Positions 50,227 through 62,195 of a stretch of 64,000 nucleotides of DNA are shown here, piece by piece (the stretch's first letter is position 1; each line of letters begins with the position of its first letter). Under the pieces are notes generated by a model, which was given only the letters and a program-made list of their open reading frames with translations, did not search any database and was not told the DNA's origin. Where the stretch lies: assembly GCA_013399695.1 (NCBI GenBank), contig VXAU01004724.1:768032-832031 (forward strand), read 5' to 3'. Origin of the DNA: Formicarius rufipectus. Lineage: Eukaryota > Chordata > Aves > Passeriformes > Formicariidae. A program made the position numbers and the translations under genes.

Positions 50227-52860
50227 TCAGTTCTTGTTTTCTGTGCTTTCCTCATTCTGATCATAGAAGTTTAAACCATAGTGAAGTTTCAATATGGCCA
50301 GAAAAGTTGAGACTACAGGGATGTCTCTGTGCCCTCTCTGTTACAAAACTGAATAAAATGCTTAATTTTTTTATGTCGCACACTTAATGTGCAGGGAGCA
50401 AATCACTGACGTCAGGATTCTAAAATGTTAATGGGAAATGGAAATCAAGGAAATGGAAAGTGAAATCAAGGCAGGGTTGCAAGAGAGAAAGGTGGGACAA
50501 ACACAGATCTGATCCCCTTGGAGCTGCACTTTGTAGGCTTATTTTGGATTTGTGATTCCTCCAGCTCTCTGTCCTTGTCTGCTGAAAGCGTGGGCGCACA
50601 CTTTGGTGGCTGGGCAAGCTCCCCAGGACATCTAAAAGTAGCTCAACCAGCAGCAAGAACTAGTTATATTCACAGAGTTTGTGTGAACAAACAGAAATTG
50701 GGGATTCACCCTACAAATAAGGTTATGGTCTTGTTGGGCATCTCTAAACTCTGGTGATCTCCCATTCTGTATCAGAATATGTTAAGAGCATTGTTTAATG
50801 TCTCCAGAAAGGCTCTGTGTGGGGAAAAACAGTGAGAATGAAAAAAAAAAAGGATCTTTTTAATTAAATGCATTTAGCCTGTCATAATTTATGGCAATTA
50901 TAAATGAAAACAACTGTTGCCAATGTTATTTGAAAGCTGTGGTTTAAGTTTTGGAATGTTTTTTAATTGAATTTGAATGTATTTAACTATTTTAAAGCAA
51001 TTTTACTTTGACAGGCTAAAAGTGTAAGCAGAAACTTGGGATAAGAAGGTGACACTGATGTATGAAAGGGGGAACTTTCCCATAGAATATTAGTTTTTGA
51101 AATGTGGGAGGCAGGAGTCAAAGTCAATACCTGTATCCATCCAGTGCCAAATTAAACCAACCAAGCCTTTTTCATTTTCTGGTGAAAGTGGATTTCTGTG
51201 TATTGAAGGCTTAATTGAACATCTTTTTAAAAGTATCTGTGGTACCCGTTATTTAATGACCAGATACTGAATAATAGTAAGGTGTGAATCTGGAAAAGAA
51301 AATAACCATCAGTATGAGGGATTTAATTGTATGATGGGAGCAAGGAAAGAAAGAAGGGAACATGCGTTTTATTATATAGTTAATTTTGTCTTGACTACAT
51401 TGACATAAGTCACATGTCAGTAGTTGGCTAATAAATACTTTCCTTGATTGTGACTATTTACATTGGGATTCGTTGACTAGTTTTGATATTCATGTTCCGT
51501 GTCAGAAATGATCCTTTTTCAAGAAATCTCTGCAAGGGTGTTGTTGAAAAAGTACAAAAATTGGATTTTACCTATGAGAGTACAGGTTTGGTAGTGTGAT
51601 GAATTACATACTTTGAATCATCTGGTATGTAAAGGAATACCAAAAGCAAGTTGTAAAGGTTTGTAAGTGCCCTCAGAGGGACACTTCTGCCTCCTCAGGG
51701 TACCTTTTATTTTGAGAATTGTGTTGCTTTGCAGTCTCATTGCTCAGAAACGTGTCAACTAACGTCCAGTTCACTGTTTGAATGGAAGAATTTGTCTTTT
51801 CATCTGTATTAAGGCATTTATTATTTCATTTAGCAGTGGCATGTTCACTCAATAGATGAAGTTCTGAACAAAGTCTCTTTCCTGCCTCAAATTTTCCCTC
51901 ACATCTTTTTGAGAAGGCTTTGATGGATTTCTTTAGATTTCACATGTTGGTCATGAAAAATAAGCAGCAGTAAAAAAGGATTGATTTGCCACAGCTAGTG
52001 CAGTCGGAAACAATCCTATTCTGTTTTCATAACCTGTTAATTTTTCATGTTTGGAAGCTTGACCTGTAATTACCCAGTTGAATTGTTTGTTATTAACGTT
52101 GAACAAAGGTTCTGTATTTTGAGTCAGGGCACCAAGAGCTTAAGCTGCCTACTAAAAGATGCTTCCAAAAATGCATATTACTGCTGGTGGTTTTTATAAG
52201 ATTGCCATTGTTCTAACTCATGTTTTGACAAATGTAATTTCAATATGGGAAAAGTAACTAGCTTTTTGTTAGTTGAGTGCAATACAAACATCTGTCTGAA
52301 CTAATTTTAATCTTTAATCTGTAAGTTCTGTGGAGATTCTTCAAGTGCAGTGGGTGAGAAAAAATGACAAGCTTTTGTGCAATCTGCAAGTATTGAAATG
52401 GAGGTTGTTTATATCTAGTGATGTCAAATAAACTTGAAATAAACCTAGTTTGTGTAAAGCAAACAGACAAATAAACCCACACAGTGTGACTCAACAATTC
52501 TGTTATTGTTGTCCTTCATCCCTTCAGTTGTTTCAAATAGTAATTTCTAAACTGTAGTTTAGGACTGGAAGCTGGAACATGTTTGTTTGTCACCTCTGGT
52601 TTTTCCCCCCTGTTTGGATTATTCAGCAAAATAAAGTCCACTTCAAATATAGTAATAAATGTGTCATGAATATAGGAAAATACAAAACTGCTTTGGAGTT
52701 CCTTGCACTAGTCTGTAGTTAAAGCTATTAACTTTGTATCTAATGGGCAGCAAAGACTAGTGGTATATGCTGTGTAATTATATTTGAGCGTTGGAATAGA
52801 ACCTTTGTTGAGAAGCAGCAGAATTATAGCTCAACAAATAAGAGGATGGGTCGTTTATGG
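50227..52860. other. CASK: Intronic sequence upstream of CASK exon 2
   Basis: Unique AT-rich sequence without recognised repeats, including the last 2.6 kb before the exon. No alternative exon recognised. Confidence 0.65.
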
Positions 52861-52882
52861 ATGTTCCCTGTGTGTGTTCCAG
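52861..52882 (+). promoter_or_regulatory. CASK: Splice acceptor of CASK exon 2
   Basis: A short pyrimidine/GT-rich tract (ccctgtgtgtgttccag) ends in AG immediately before the first exon base. A plausible branch-point motif, ctcaac, lies near 52832, but that is only a guess. The acceptor preserves the phase-2 junction expected between coding exons 1 and 2. Confidence 0.9.
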
Positions 52883-52995
52883 GGGGCCCTTCAGCGTCGT
52901 GCGGCGATGCATCAACAGGGAGACGGGGCAGCAGTTCGCGGTGAAGATCGTCGATGTAGCAAAGTTCACTTCCAGCCCCGGACTAAGCACAGAAG
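52883..52995 (+). CDS. CASK: CASK coding exon 2 (residues 21-57, CaMK-like kinase domain)
   Basis: CASK is a membrane-associated guanylate kinase scaffold at synapses and epithelial junctions; its N-terminal CaMK-like domain is an atypical kinase. Read from 52884, the exon translates without stops as GPFSVVRRCINRETGQQF... and ends ...SPGLSTE, which I recognise as CASK residues 21-57. The first base (52883) completes Lys20 and the last base (52995) opens the next codon, Asp, so the flanking introns are phase 2 and phase 1. The length (1 + 37 codons + 1 = 113 bp) fits exon 2. Visible motifs are the glycine-rich loop (GxGxFSVV, with IGK supplied by exon 1) and the ATP-site lysine, Lys41, at 52944-52946 in FAVKIVD. 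The acceptor (ttccag) and donor (gtaag) are canonical. The exon holds about ten CpGs in otherwise CpG-poor DNA. Exons 1 and 3 are outside the window. A processed pseudogene is excluded by the intact splice sites. Confidence 0.96.
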
Positions 52996-53001
52996 GTAAG
53001 A
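52994..53001 (+). promoter_or_regulatory. CASK: Splice donor of CASK exon 2
   Basis: The exon ends agaag and is followed by gtaagaa, a strong match to the consensus donor AG|GTAAGT. It leaves a phase-1 junction that needs exon 3 to start with the last two bases of an Asp codon. Confidence 0.92.
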
Positions 53002-56000
53002 ACTGATAATTAGGGAGATTCTCAGCAGACATGTTTTTTGATTTGTCAGCCTTTCCTGTGTTTGCTCTTAAGATCCTTTCTGGTTTACATTTCGCCGAAG
53101 TTTTAAAGTGAAGTCTTATATTAGTGCCTGCATTCCTAATCTTTAGTAGTTCCTACAGCTATTCAGTGGTAATAATAAACATTAGAAAGATAATTAGGTC
53201 TAAGCCATTTCTGTTTCTGTTTAATTTTTTTTTAATAGTCAGCATTTTGTAAAGAGGAAAATATCTCTAAATCAAGAAAAAAGCATACAAAGGAAGTAAA
53301 CACGTGAGTTTTGTTTTTACTAGTCTGAGTTTAGCAAGTAATTTGATATAAATGGGTGAAAACTTGTAATTAAAGTTTGTGAAATTATATTAAATAACCT
53401 TAAGGTTTTTTATATAGTCAGGATTTTAAAACAATGCTGCAGAACTCCTACAGTGTAAATAAGGGGCTGTAACTCTAACATTTCCTATTTTTCAATAAAA
53501 CAATGTATGTTTTACAAGTAAATTATGCAATTTGTGTGTGCATAAAGTTCACCTTGTATCCCACACAGAGAAGAGCGTTGTCAACTGAATGACAGTTGTT
53601 GTGTGCTCCATGTCCTGTATATTTATTCTGGAGATCATTTTCTTTTGTGCAGTAATATGTTTGAGGAATTCCACGTGTCCCATCTAAATCCTTCTGAACC
53701 CGAGTTCAGCAGCCTAAAAGGGTCAGTGACTTTTGGTAGTTACAGCAAGCAGTTTCTTAAGCCTTAATGACCAGTTGGATTTTCAAGATAAATCCCAGGT
53801 CTTGCTTCAGACTTTACAAAATATTTTCAATTAAATCTGATAATGCCACTGCTGGTTTCCTTTTTCTGGACTTCCAACAAAATATAAGCTGCACTTTCCA
53901 TAATATTCAACTCATGATTAGCTCTGCTATTTACAACAGGTTATGCCAAAACTTTTGCATTTTGAGCTAGTGAATTTTGACCAGAATTATTTGATATCAT
54001 TTAAAGAAGTTCTGTCCATGTTCTATTCTTTTTCTGAGCTTCATTTTAACTACTCATTTCAACTAGGACACATTTCAACCATTAGTGGGGTATTGCTTTC
54101 CTTGCTCCATGGCAGGAAAATTCAACCTTTTGGGGCTATGAAATAATTTTTGAAAGGGAGAAGTAGTAGAGAAAAGAGCAGAGACTCATCATAAGGAAAA
54201 GAAAGCCAACAGTAATAATAGACTGATTGAAAAAAGGGATTTGTTGAGGGTTTGCATTAGGTGCCTGGGTCTAAAGAAAAGACTTGGAAGTATATTGGGA
54301 AATTTTGGGTGTTTTTCAATTCCACTTGTGTCATACTGTTATGATTGAAGGTAGCAGATCACTGAATTAACAGATCATAAAAGCTTTTTGGGGTTAGTGG
54401 TTTTTTGTTTGTTTTGTGGCTTTGGTTGTGGATTGCTGTTGTGGATTTTCTTGTTGTTTTGGGGGGTTTTGTTAAAAAGGTTTTGAATTGTTATGTATTA
54501 GATTTGTAATATTAAGACACATGATACTGTGGTGTTAGTATCAGGAGTCTCCATGTAGTCTGTGGAGCAGTACAGTTTGAATACTGTGTAAGAAGACAAT
54601 TTAGGCATCACAGTACTGTGCTTATGGAGTTAATTTAAAACTCCTGTTATAATTTTTTTATTCCTTTAACTTGTGAGCCAGTTGGGCACCAAATATGTTT
54701 TAAAAGGACTATTTGCTAGTTGAGCAATTCATTAAAAAAAAAAAATTATAGTGATGTCTTACAGTAATGGTATCTGCCTTGCCACAGTAACAAAAACAAG
54801 CTTGAAAGCTTTTGTAGGCTAATGTGTTTATCACTTGATGCTGTATTTGTGGTATATGATGGAACAGCCACCAGCTCACAAGACAACCTTTTATCGGGTA
54901 CAGCTTTCTTTCCATAAGGCTGCTCAATACTCACAGCATGTATAGACACAGCATCTCGAGTGCTTTTTATGTCGGTGTGCATCTCTGCAGTGGTTTGATA
55001 ATAGGGGGGGAAATTAATGCTAGGTAACGATGCCTGACAGCTAGCAAATCTAATCTAGGCTAAATTCCATTGGATTTATGTGTTAGTATTCATGGAGTTG
55101 CATATTGTGTGTCATCAATCTCTGTAGTGTTATAATTCAACCATATTAATGAAGTATATTGACACCTTGTCACTGTTCAAGTGGCCATGTGATCTGCTGG
55201 ATTAATGTTGGGTATTTCACATGTTGACAGATTCTACTACAGCTCACTCAGCTTTCACATCACAGAGATACAAAAATGTGAAGGTTGAATATCTTTAGAC
55301 ATAAAGAGTTTATTTTGTACATTTTAGAGAATCCATGTGGAAAAGTACTTGATGCTCTCAGAAGTGAGTAGTAAGAGACTCACTGAGGTCTAAAAAATGT
55401 ATCAGTATAAATAAACTTATTTTCAAATACAGCTCTTAGTTGTTATACTCAGAACTTTTGGTATAGAAAAGTGTAATAAACGTGCTCCTTATTTCTGAAT
55501 TTGTTACAGCCCACACCATAGTTAGAGTACCCATTTCCTCTGCTGCTTTCTTTGCATCCCAGGCATTTTCTCTTTCTTTTCTTTGCATGACTTGTGTATC
55601 TGATTTTTAGTTAGCTGCTCTAACATCAAGTATCTCTAAGTTCAAGTGCCATTTCCCAGGAAAAGAATGGTGATCAATTCCTCACTCCCTAATAAAAGCC
55701 ACTACATCTTATTCATCTGCCTTTTCTTAAAGCCAGACTGCTTTTGTGTAACATGCTGAGTGTTTTTTAAAGCAATTTAAAGGACAGTGCTTTGTGCTTA
55801 CATTGCATGTCTCTTTGAAGTTGTTTCTTAAGATTTAATTCAACATATATTAGATTCACTTACTTTTAGTTCATTTCTGTAGAAGTGTCCTCACCAAGAA
55901 AAGTGATTACCAGGACTTCTATGACCTTCTAATAGGCTACACCTTATTTGTTAGGTTTATATATGTGGCTGATACACAGGTTTCTATGCAAGCCACTGTG

Positions 56001-56859
56001 AATCTGAATAGATAAGCTGATAAGGAAAGATTGGGGTTTGCTTTAGATCCCCAACTGGTTTTTCAGGAAGAAAGCTGTGAAGACAGTCTGCAGAATGCTT
56101 TTGTCTGTGACAATGAACAAAACTGTAGCCAATAAAGAAGTGTTTTAAATATAGTTCTTGACCTACTTCTGACACCAAGAGGGGCAAGATAATTGAATCA
56201 AAACTAGCCTTGCTATGGATCACCCACTTTAGGAGAGGAATTCCAGAATTATTTCGCTAAGGAAAAAAAATGTGGAAGTTGGCATCATGTTTTTGTTGGG
56301 TTTTGTTTGTTTGTTTTCTGCAAAGGACCCACAGTTCCTTTCCCAAAAATATTTTTGGATTGGGTGATTTTCTTCTAGTTGAGACTTTACTCTTGTTCTA
56401 CTTATTTCCTTGCATAGTTTACCCTTGTTGGTTTAGTGTTCTTTTGTTATTTAACTTAGACTTGGATTTTTAATATCATTTTACCAGGGCAGTTCTTTTC
56501 AAAGGCTTTGTTTAGTTCTGAGTAAAGTTGCACAACACGTTGATCTTTAACTTTTGATATTGGAAGCCTGTGGTGAATCACAGCTTATTTTTCAGGAAAG
56601 TATCTGTGTGTGATTCTGCACCTCCCTCCCTGTTTTCTCAAGGGTTTTAGTTAAAAATGTAGTGCTAGTGTTGAGCTCATCTCTTTTGAGTAAAAAATAC
56701 TACAAATCCTATGTCATCACATTTTATGATATTACACCATATATAGACTGGATTTGAAGAAAGAGTGAGTGAGTCATTGCCTTTGCTCTGGAAATACCAA
56801 CTCATCTGGAATTTCAGTAGTTGTCAGCTCTGTGTTGTACCACGTTTCACAGATCCAGG
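53002..56859. other. CASK: Intronic sequence downstream of CASK exon 2
   Basis: Unique AT-rich sequence. A T/G-rich low-complexity tract lies at 54393-54472. No exon 3. Confidence 0.65.
54393..54472. repeat. T/G-rich low-complexity tract
   Basis: TTTTTTGTTTGTTTTG followed by GTTGTGGATT units, with no transposon body recognisable. Confidence 0.7.
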
Positions 56860-57310
56860 GATGGGTGGCATTACTGGGCTCACCCCCAGCTGGGGGTGGC
56901 ACAGTGTGAGGGGCGCTGAAGAACTGGAAAGGTTCCAGCAAAAGACTGTCAGGACACGCAGGACCCTGCGAATGTGCTGGGCAAAGAGGGGTTGGGGAGC
57001 TGGGGTTGTTTAGTGTGGTGAAGAGAAGGCTGAGAGGGAGTTACGATGTTGTCTACAACTACCTGAAGAACTGAAACAACGTCAGGGTCAAGCTGCCCCC
57101 TTTGCTGCTCTTGGAACAAAGAGTAATGGCCAGGAGTTCTTGCTTGGACACCTCAGGCTGAACGTGAGGGGAAACTTGTCCAGGGGGAAGGTCCCTGAGG
57201 GTTTTCAAGTCTTTGCTCAGTGAAGGCTCAGCTGTCCTGACCCAGAGTTAGCAGGAACCTCACTTCAAGTCCGGGTGCAATCCTGTGTCCACCAGAGGTC
57301 ATTTCCCACC
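56860..57310 (+). mobile_element. CR1 LINE fragment, diverged
   Basis: Decayed CR1 ORF2 end and 3' region: GAACTGGAAAGGTTCCAGCA, GGGGTTGTTTAGTGTGG (55-60 bases on), GTTGTCTACAACTACCTGAA (57050-57069), GTAATGGCCAGGAG, then CTGAACGTGAGGGGAAAC. The 3' terminal repeat is lost. Sense to CASK. Confidence 0.85.
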
Positions 57311-59565
57311 AGTTTTTCAGTGATCTAGTGAAAATAAGAAGACAGCACCACTGTAGGTTTTATTTCATTGAAGGCAGAAAATGTGAAGCTACTTCAGAAA
57401 ATGAAAAGATGCATCAGCTAGATTTTGGGTTTGCTTCTATTATCATTTTAGCCCTATGAGAAATTGTAATTAAAGTATTCAGTGATAGTGGTGTTGCAGG
57501 TGTAAGTATTATACAAGAACTTTCTTGAAGATTCATAGGGCGTATGTGCTTGGTACTGAAGAGACTGAGGCTTCACATGGTATCAGTGACAGGTCTGTTC
57601 ATAAGAAAATGCAAAAATATGGAATTTTGAAAAGAAAGTGTTTAACATGTAGGTGCCTGCCTGTTATGGAGTTTGTGTTGCTGGTATTTTAAATACCACT
57701 GTACAAACAATAAAGTAGGTTGCAGTAAAAAGGTAGGAACCATTTGAATTAACCATCTGCCTATGGGAATACAAAATTAAATATAAAAGTAATACCTTTA
57801 AGATTTATTTTTTTTTTTTAGCGTGTCAGGGTCATGATGGAAGGGACCTGTAGTAGAGTTTGTTCCTATCAGCAGGACTTGAAGACTGATGCTGGAATCC
57901 CCTTTTGATGTTTGTCATTTCCAGAATATGCCTTTCTGGGGAATGTGTGATTCCTGTCTTAATTTTTCTCCTTTCACACAGGGGTGGAACTATTCCTGTT
58001 TTGGTACAGGGAATGCTGCCTAAGCCTTCATTTGTTTAACTTAATGAAAGATTTGAGTTTTCCTTTTCTGGAGAAGCCACAGGCTGGTTTGGCTATAAAT
58101 TCAGTGCTACTCATTTGTATGTACTGTATAACTTGTATAGTTCTGCTATCACTTTCATAAACAAAGTGTCCTTAGAATTCAATACTGCTGTGGAGGAATG
58201 TAACATAAAAGGTGGAACCACGCCTTTTATTCCTGGAAGACATTTCTATAAGTGTGGAAGCAGGTTAACCATGTAATAGAGAGAAGGAATCACAGGATTG
58301 CATGAGAACATAATAAGGATTTCTTTTTCAGGACTCCTCCTTTTCTTGCTACTGGAAATCAGTCAATGGTGCACATGTTTTTCTGGTTAGAAATAGAGAA
58401 TTCAGTCTTGGGCAACACTTCACACAATATAATATATGGTTTTAATTGTAAAATACAGCGTTATATATTTGGGATTTTTTTTTTCGAGCATTTTCTAGCA
58501 TACACCCTGATACAGGCTTCCATACAATTTTGTTTATCACACATACAAAATTGATTGGTCCAGAAAAGCAAATATGATCGTCTATATGAAAAGCCTTATT
58601 TCCCCAAAGATCATAAGGAAAGAGTTATACAAATCAACTGTATGGGATTATTTTACTTCAAGAGCATCACATTTCTGGAAATACTGATGCAAGTGTATTC
58701 ACAGCAGTGTTGATGTAATGCTTTCTTTTTCCATCTTCAGCAGGGACAGTGTAGCTTGTGAATTTATTACACCCACTTTAAAGCACATAAGAATATTTAC
58801 TTAATTTTTATACACTATTGCTTAAATAGAAGGCATATTGTTACGTTTTTATGTGTTGCAGGCAATTGGTTCTTTATTCCTCCTAATCAGTCTCTGAAAC
58901 AAGGACAGCTTTGTTTGCTGTGTGACTTCAGTCCCTTGCCTTTAATATGTCTCTGGTTTTGCTGGATTTACTACAGCACTGAACACACAGTGGCTTTGCA
59001 GGAGCACACCTCTTCCTCTTTTTTAATCTTTACTACTTGGCTGCACACTGCTCTGATAGCTTTGTTCATCTGTTCTTGGTTTCACTGTAGTGCCAACATT
59101 GTTAAAATGACTATTGTGTTCAGTGGCTGAAACCACTGTGGACTTGTTGCTCAATGCCAGATCAGGTCTTTATGTAACACTGCCATAAAACTGCTTTTGA
59201 GGAAGCAGCAAGTGCAGCCAGCACGTCTCCCAGTTTTTTTAAACAGAAATGGAACCCTTTATAGGTTTCAAAATGGAGTTCTATCAAGTGTATTTAACTG
59301 TTATTTGAATAATTATGCATTCTAAGAATAACATATTAGAGTGGCAATTAAAAAATTGGTGTATCTTAACTCTTACAGCACATGTAATAATGAAATAATT
59401 CTGTAATTAACACTAAACAGAATTTATGCAGCAGATAATAGATAATTTAACTGTTATTTTGTTATATAACTGAGTATGCAGTTGACCAGGCTTTTTTTTT
59501 AAGTAATCATAGTTGATTGAAAAGTGATGCTAACACTGCTGTCATCTTTGTTCTCACTTCATATG
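57311..59565. other. Intronic sequence, nothing recognised
   Basis: AT-rich unique sequence with a short T run at 57808-57820. Confidence 0.7.
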
Positions 59566-59734
59566 AGAGGCACTGGAACATGTTAGCCAGAGAAACTGTG
59601 GATGCTTCATCCCTGGAAGTGTTCAAGGCCAGGCTGGATGGGGCTCTGAGCAACCTGATCTAGTGGGAGGTGACCCTGTCCATGGCAGGGGCTTGGAACT
59701 GGATGATCTTTTTAACCACTCTGTGATTCTGTAT
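59566..59734 (+). mobile_element. CR1 LINE 3' end fragment
   Basis: About 170 bp: GGCACTGGAACATGTTAGCC, CATCCCTGGAAGTGTTCAAG, GCCAGGCTGGATGGGGCTCT, AGCAACCTGATCTAGTGGGA, GGGGCTTGGAACTGGATGAT and the terminal CTGTGATTCTGT. Sense to CASK; one of the best-preserved pieces. Confidence 0.94.
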
Positions 59735-61349
59735 CACACTTCCATCTATGTGGAACAAGAAAATATGTTCACATTTGTGAACACAAAAATAAGACCAATG
59801 CAAATGCATCTTATAATGAAAAGTTTCTTTAAACTTCATTTAAGTCAGTGAATATGCTTTGTCACTTAAAAGTTAATTCCTCTTTGCATATATAAAACAG
59901 TGCTTAGGAACCATTTTAATTAAACTCTTTACTGAAATAATTAGTGAATCTACTTCGGTGATGCATAATATTGAACCATTTTTCTAAAGAAATACACATA
60001 TTTTCTGCACATTTTGGTCATCCTGAATCATTAAGGATATTTCCTAATTCAGGAAAACTTCTGTACAGACTTGTTCTTAGGCATCACTTTGGCTTAATCT
60101 GCACAAAAAGTGGTCAGTCCTCTAAATCTGTTGTTTGAATCCCATCTGTATCTGGGAGCCATTTAGAATGCAAGTTTCACTGAAAATTAAGCTTGAAATA
60201 TTTAAAATATTTTAAATTTGTAGTAGAATTTTTGAGTTTAGGAAAAACATCTTCAGATAGTGTTTGTGGTTCAGTATAAATCACAGAACAAGCAGAGTCA
60301 TAATTAAATTTATGAAAAAAATCTGGAAATATGCCTTTTAAAATTTTTATTTTAAAGGCACTCCAGTCTTCACTCTGAAAAGTCATTGTCTTTAGTCTCT
60401 TTGCAGAATTCATGAGGTATGTCCAACTTCTGTTCTGAAAAATTGAAATACTGTCCAAAACAGTTCTGTCTCTGTACACAATCTGTACTCATGCAACGAA
60501 TGGTGATTCCTGCCAATAGTCCAGAATTAGGCTCTGAGTCTGCAGTAATTCAGGCTGGTTACAAACACAGGGAAGATAATAAGCATCAGCTGTATTTTCA
60601 AATATTTTCTGTTTGCATGCAAGCTTGTGTTCTGTTCTGGGTTGTGCAATCAACAAAGCTCAAGATTAATTGCAGCTGAGCTGCAATTTCTGTTAATTCA
60701 TTGATCCAAAGAGAACCTTCTTTGACTCTTAACTGGTGGGATCTGTTGTTTTGTGAATCTATATATTACTGTGGTATGATAAATAACCCTTGTGCACCAT
60801 CAACTTTCTGTACTGTTTTTCATGTTAGAATTGCAAACCTGTGTCCTGCCATAGCAGTAGGACATTGGCACAAAGCCTGTCTTTGGCTTGTGTGGTTTTT
60901 GGTTGGGACAGTTTATATCCTGTGCAAATCTTGTCTGAAACACTTCCTTTCCAAAAGTGAGATCCATGGTTTGTGATCCATAGATTCTTATTCTTTTGTC
61001 CTGTCCAGAGTTTTCTGCTGAGTTAGATAAAGTATGATCTTGGGTCATCGTCCCACAAATCAGCTTCAGACATTCCACTTGGAGCTTTTCTTCAGGGACT
61101 GATATTTTTATTAAATTGTTGTTGAATGTGATTTTGAACTATAGACAGTGGAAATTTGCAAAAGTAATGCTGTGTTAGAAAACCTTGATGGATCCCCTAA
61201 ATAACAGGGGGGCATATTTTTAATATGTAGGATATGTATATGTCTATATTCATAATAATTTCTGTATAGGTACAAAAGAGAAACCATAGACATCAGGTGG
61301 TAGTCTCATGTCTTTTCCAGTTCAAAACTAAAAGTACTTGCTCAAAAAT
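59735..61349. other. Intronic sequence, nothing recognised
   Basis: AT-rich unique sequence between two CR1 fragments. Confidence 0.7.
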
Positions 61350-62195
61350 CAGTTATGTGGATGACACAACCAGTAACTGACAACACAATGCTGGGAGGAG
61401 TGGCTGATACCCAAGGGGGCCATTCAGCCCTTCAGGACCTCAGCAAATTGGAGAGATGGGCAAAGAAAAACAGTCTGAAACTGAACAAAAGAGAGTGCAG
61501 AGTCCTGCACATGGGGAGGAATAACCCCAGGCACCGGGACAGGCTGGGAAGCAGCTCTGTGGAGAAGGACCTGGATGTCCTCCTGGTGGTCAACAAGCTG
61601 CCCATGAACCAGCAGGGATCCTGGGGTGGTTTAGGAAGGTGGAGGGAGGTGATCCTGCCCCTTTCCTCAGCCCTGGTGAGGATCACCTGGAGTGCTGTGT
61701 CCAAGTATGAGCTCCTCAGGAGAAGAGAGACACAGAGATCATGGAGCAAGTCCAGCAAAGGGTGACAAAGATGGTCAAAGGGCTGGAACATCTCACTAAT
61801 GAGGAAAGGCTGAGTGTGATGGGCCTATTAAGTCGTGAGAAGAGATGGCTAAGAGGGGAACCCATCAATGTCTATAAGAACCTGAAGAGAGGGGTCAGAG
61901 GATGGACCAGGTCTATACTTGGTGGTACCCAGCAATGGGACAAGAGACAACAGGGCAGAAACTGATGCCCAGGAAGTTCCACCTAAACATGAGGAAGAAC
62001 CTTCCTGTGCACTGCCCGAGCACAGGAACAGGATGCCCAGAGAGGCTGTGGAATCTCCCTTGCTGGAGATATTCCAGAACTTTCTGGACACAATCCTGTG
62101 CCATGGGCTCTGGGGTGACCCTGCTTGAGCATAGCCGTTGCACCAGATGACCCGCTGTGGTGTTTTCCAACCTGTCCCATTCTGTGCTTCTGTGA
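61350..62195 (+). mobile_element. CR1 LINE fragment, ~846 bp
   Basis: It begins at the RT catalytic block (YVDDT, 61351-61365; CR1 has a FADD/YADD-type motif). After a short indel it reads GVADTQGGHSALQDLSKLER, then WAKKNSLKLNKREC and LHMGRNNPRHR, typical of CR1 ORF2. ORF2 ends in frameshifts, followed by the 3' part (GATGCCCAGGAAGTTCCACC, CCAGAGAGGCTGTGGAATCT) and a terminal CTGTGCTTCTGTG. It keeps a 136-codon open stretch, so it is among the younger copies here. Sense to CASK. Confidence 0.95.

Larger units (their letters stand above)
1..52882 (+). other. CASK: CASK intron 1, 3' part
   Basis: Everything left of the exon is intronic by inference. No other exon with recognisable protein was found, and the phase of the downstream exon requires one more coding exon upstream (residues 1-20). 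At least 52.9 kb of the intron is in view. It contains CR1 and LTR insertions, low-complexity tracts and one assembly gap. A nested or non-coding transcript cannot be excluded. Confidence 0.8.

Noticed and set aside
52784..52999. 71-codon ATG frame over the CASK exon
   Set aside because: Out of frame with the CASK peptide and reads through the splice acceptor.
57820..57870. gatggaagggacctgtag resembling antisense CR1
   Set aside because: Only about 18 bases fit and the flanks do not extend the match.
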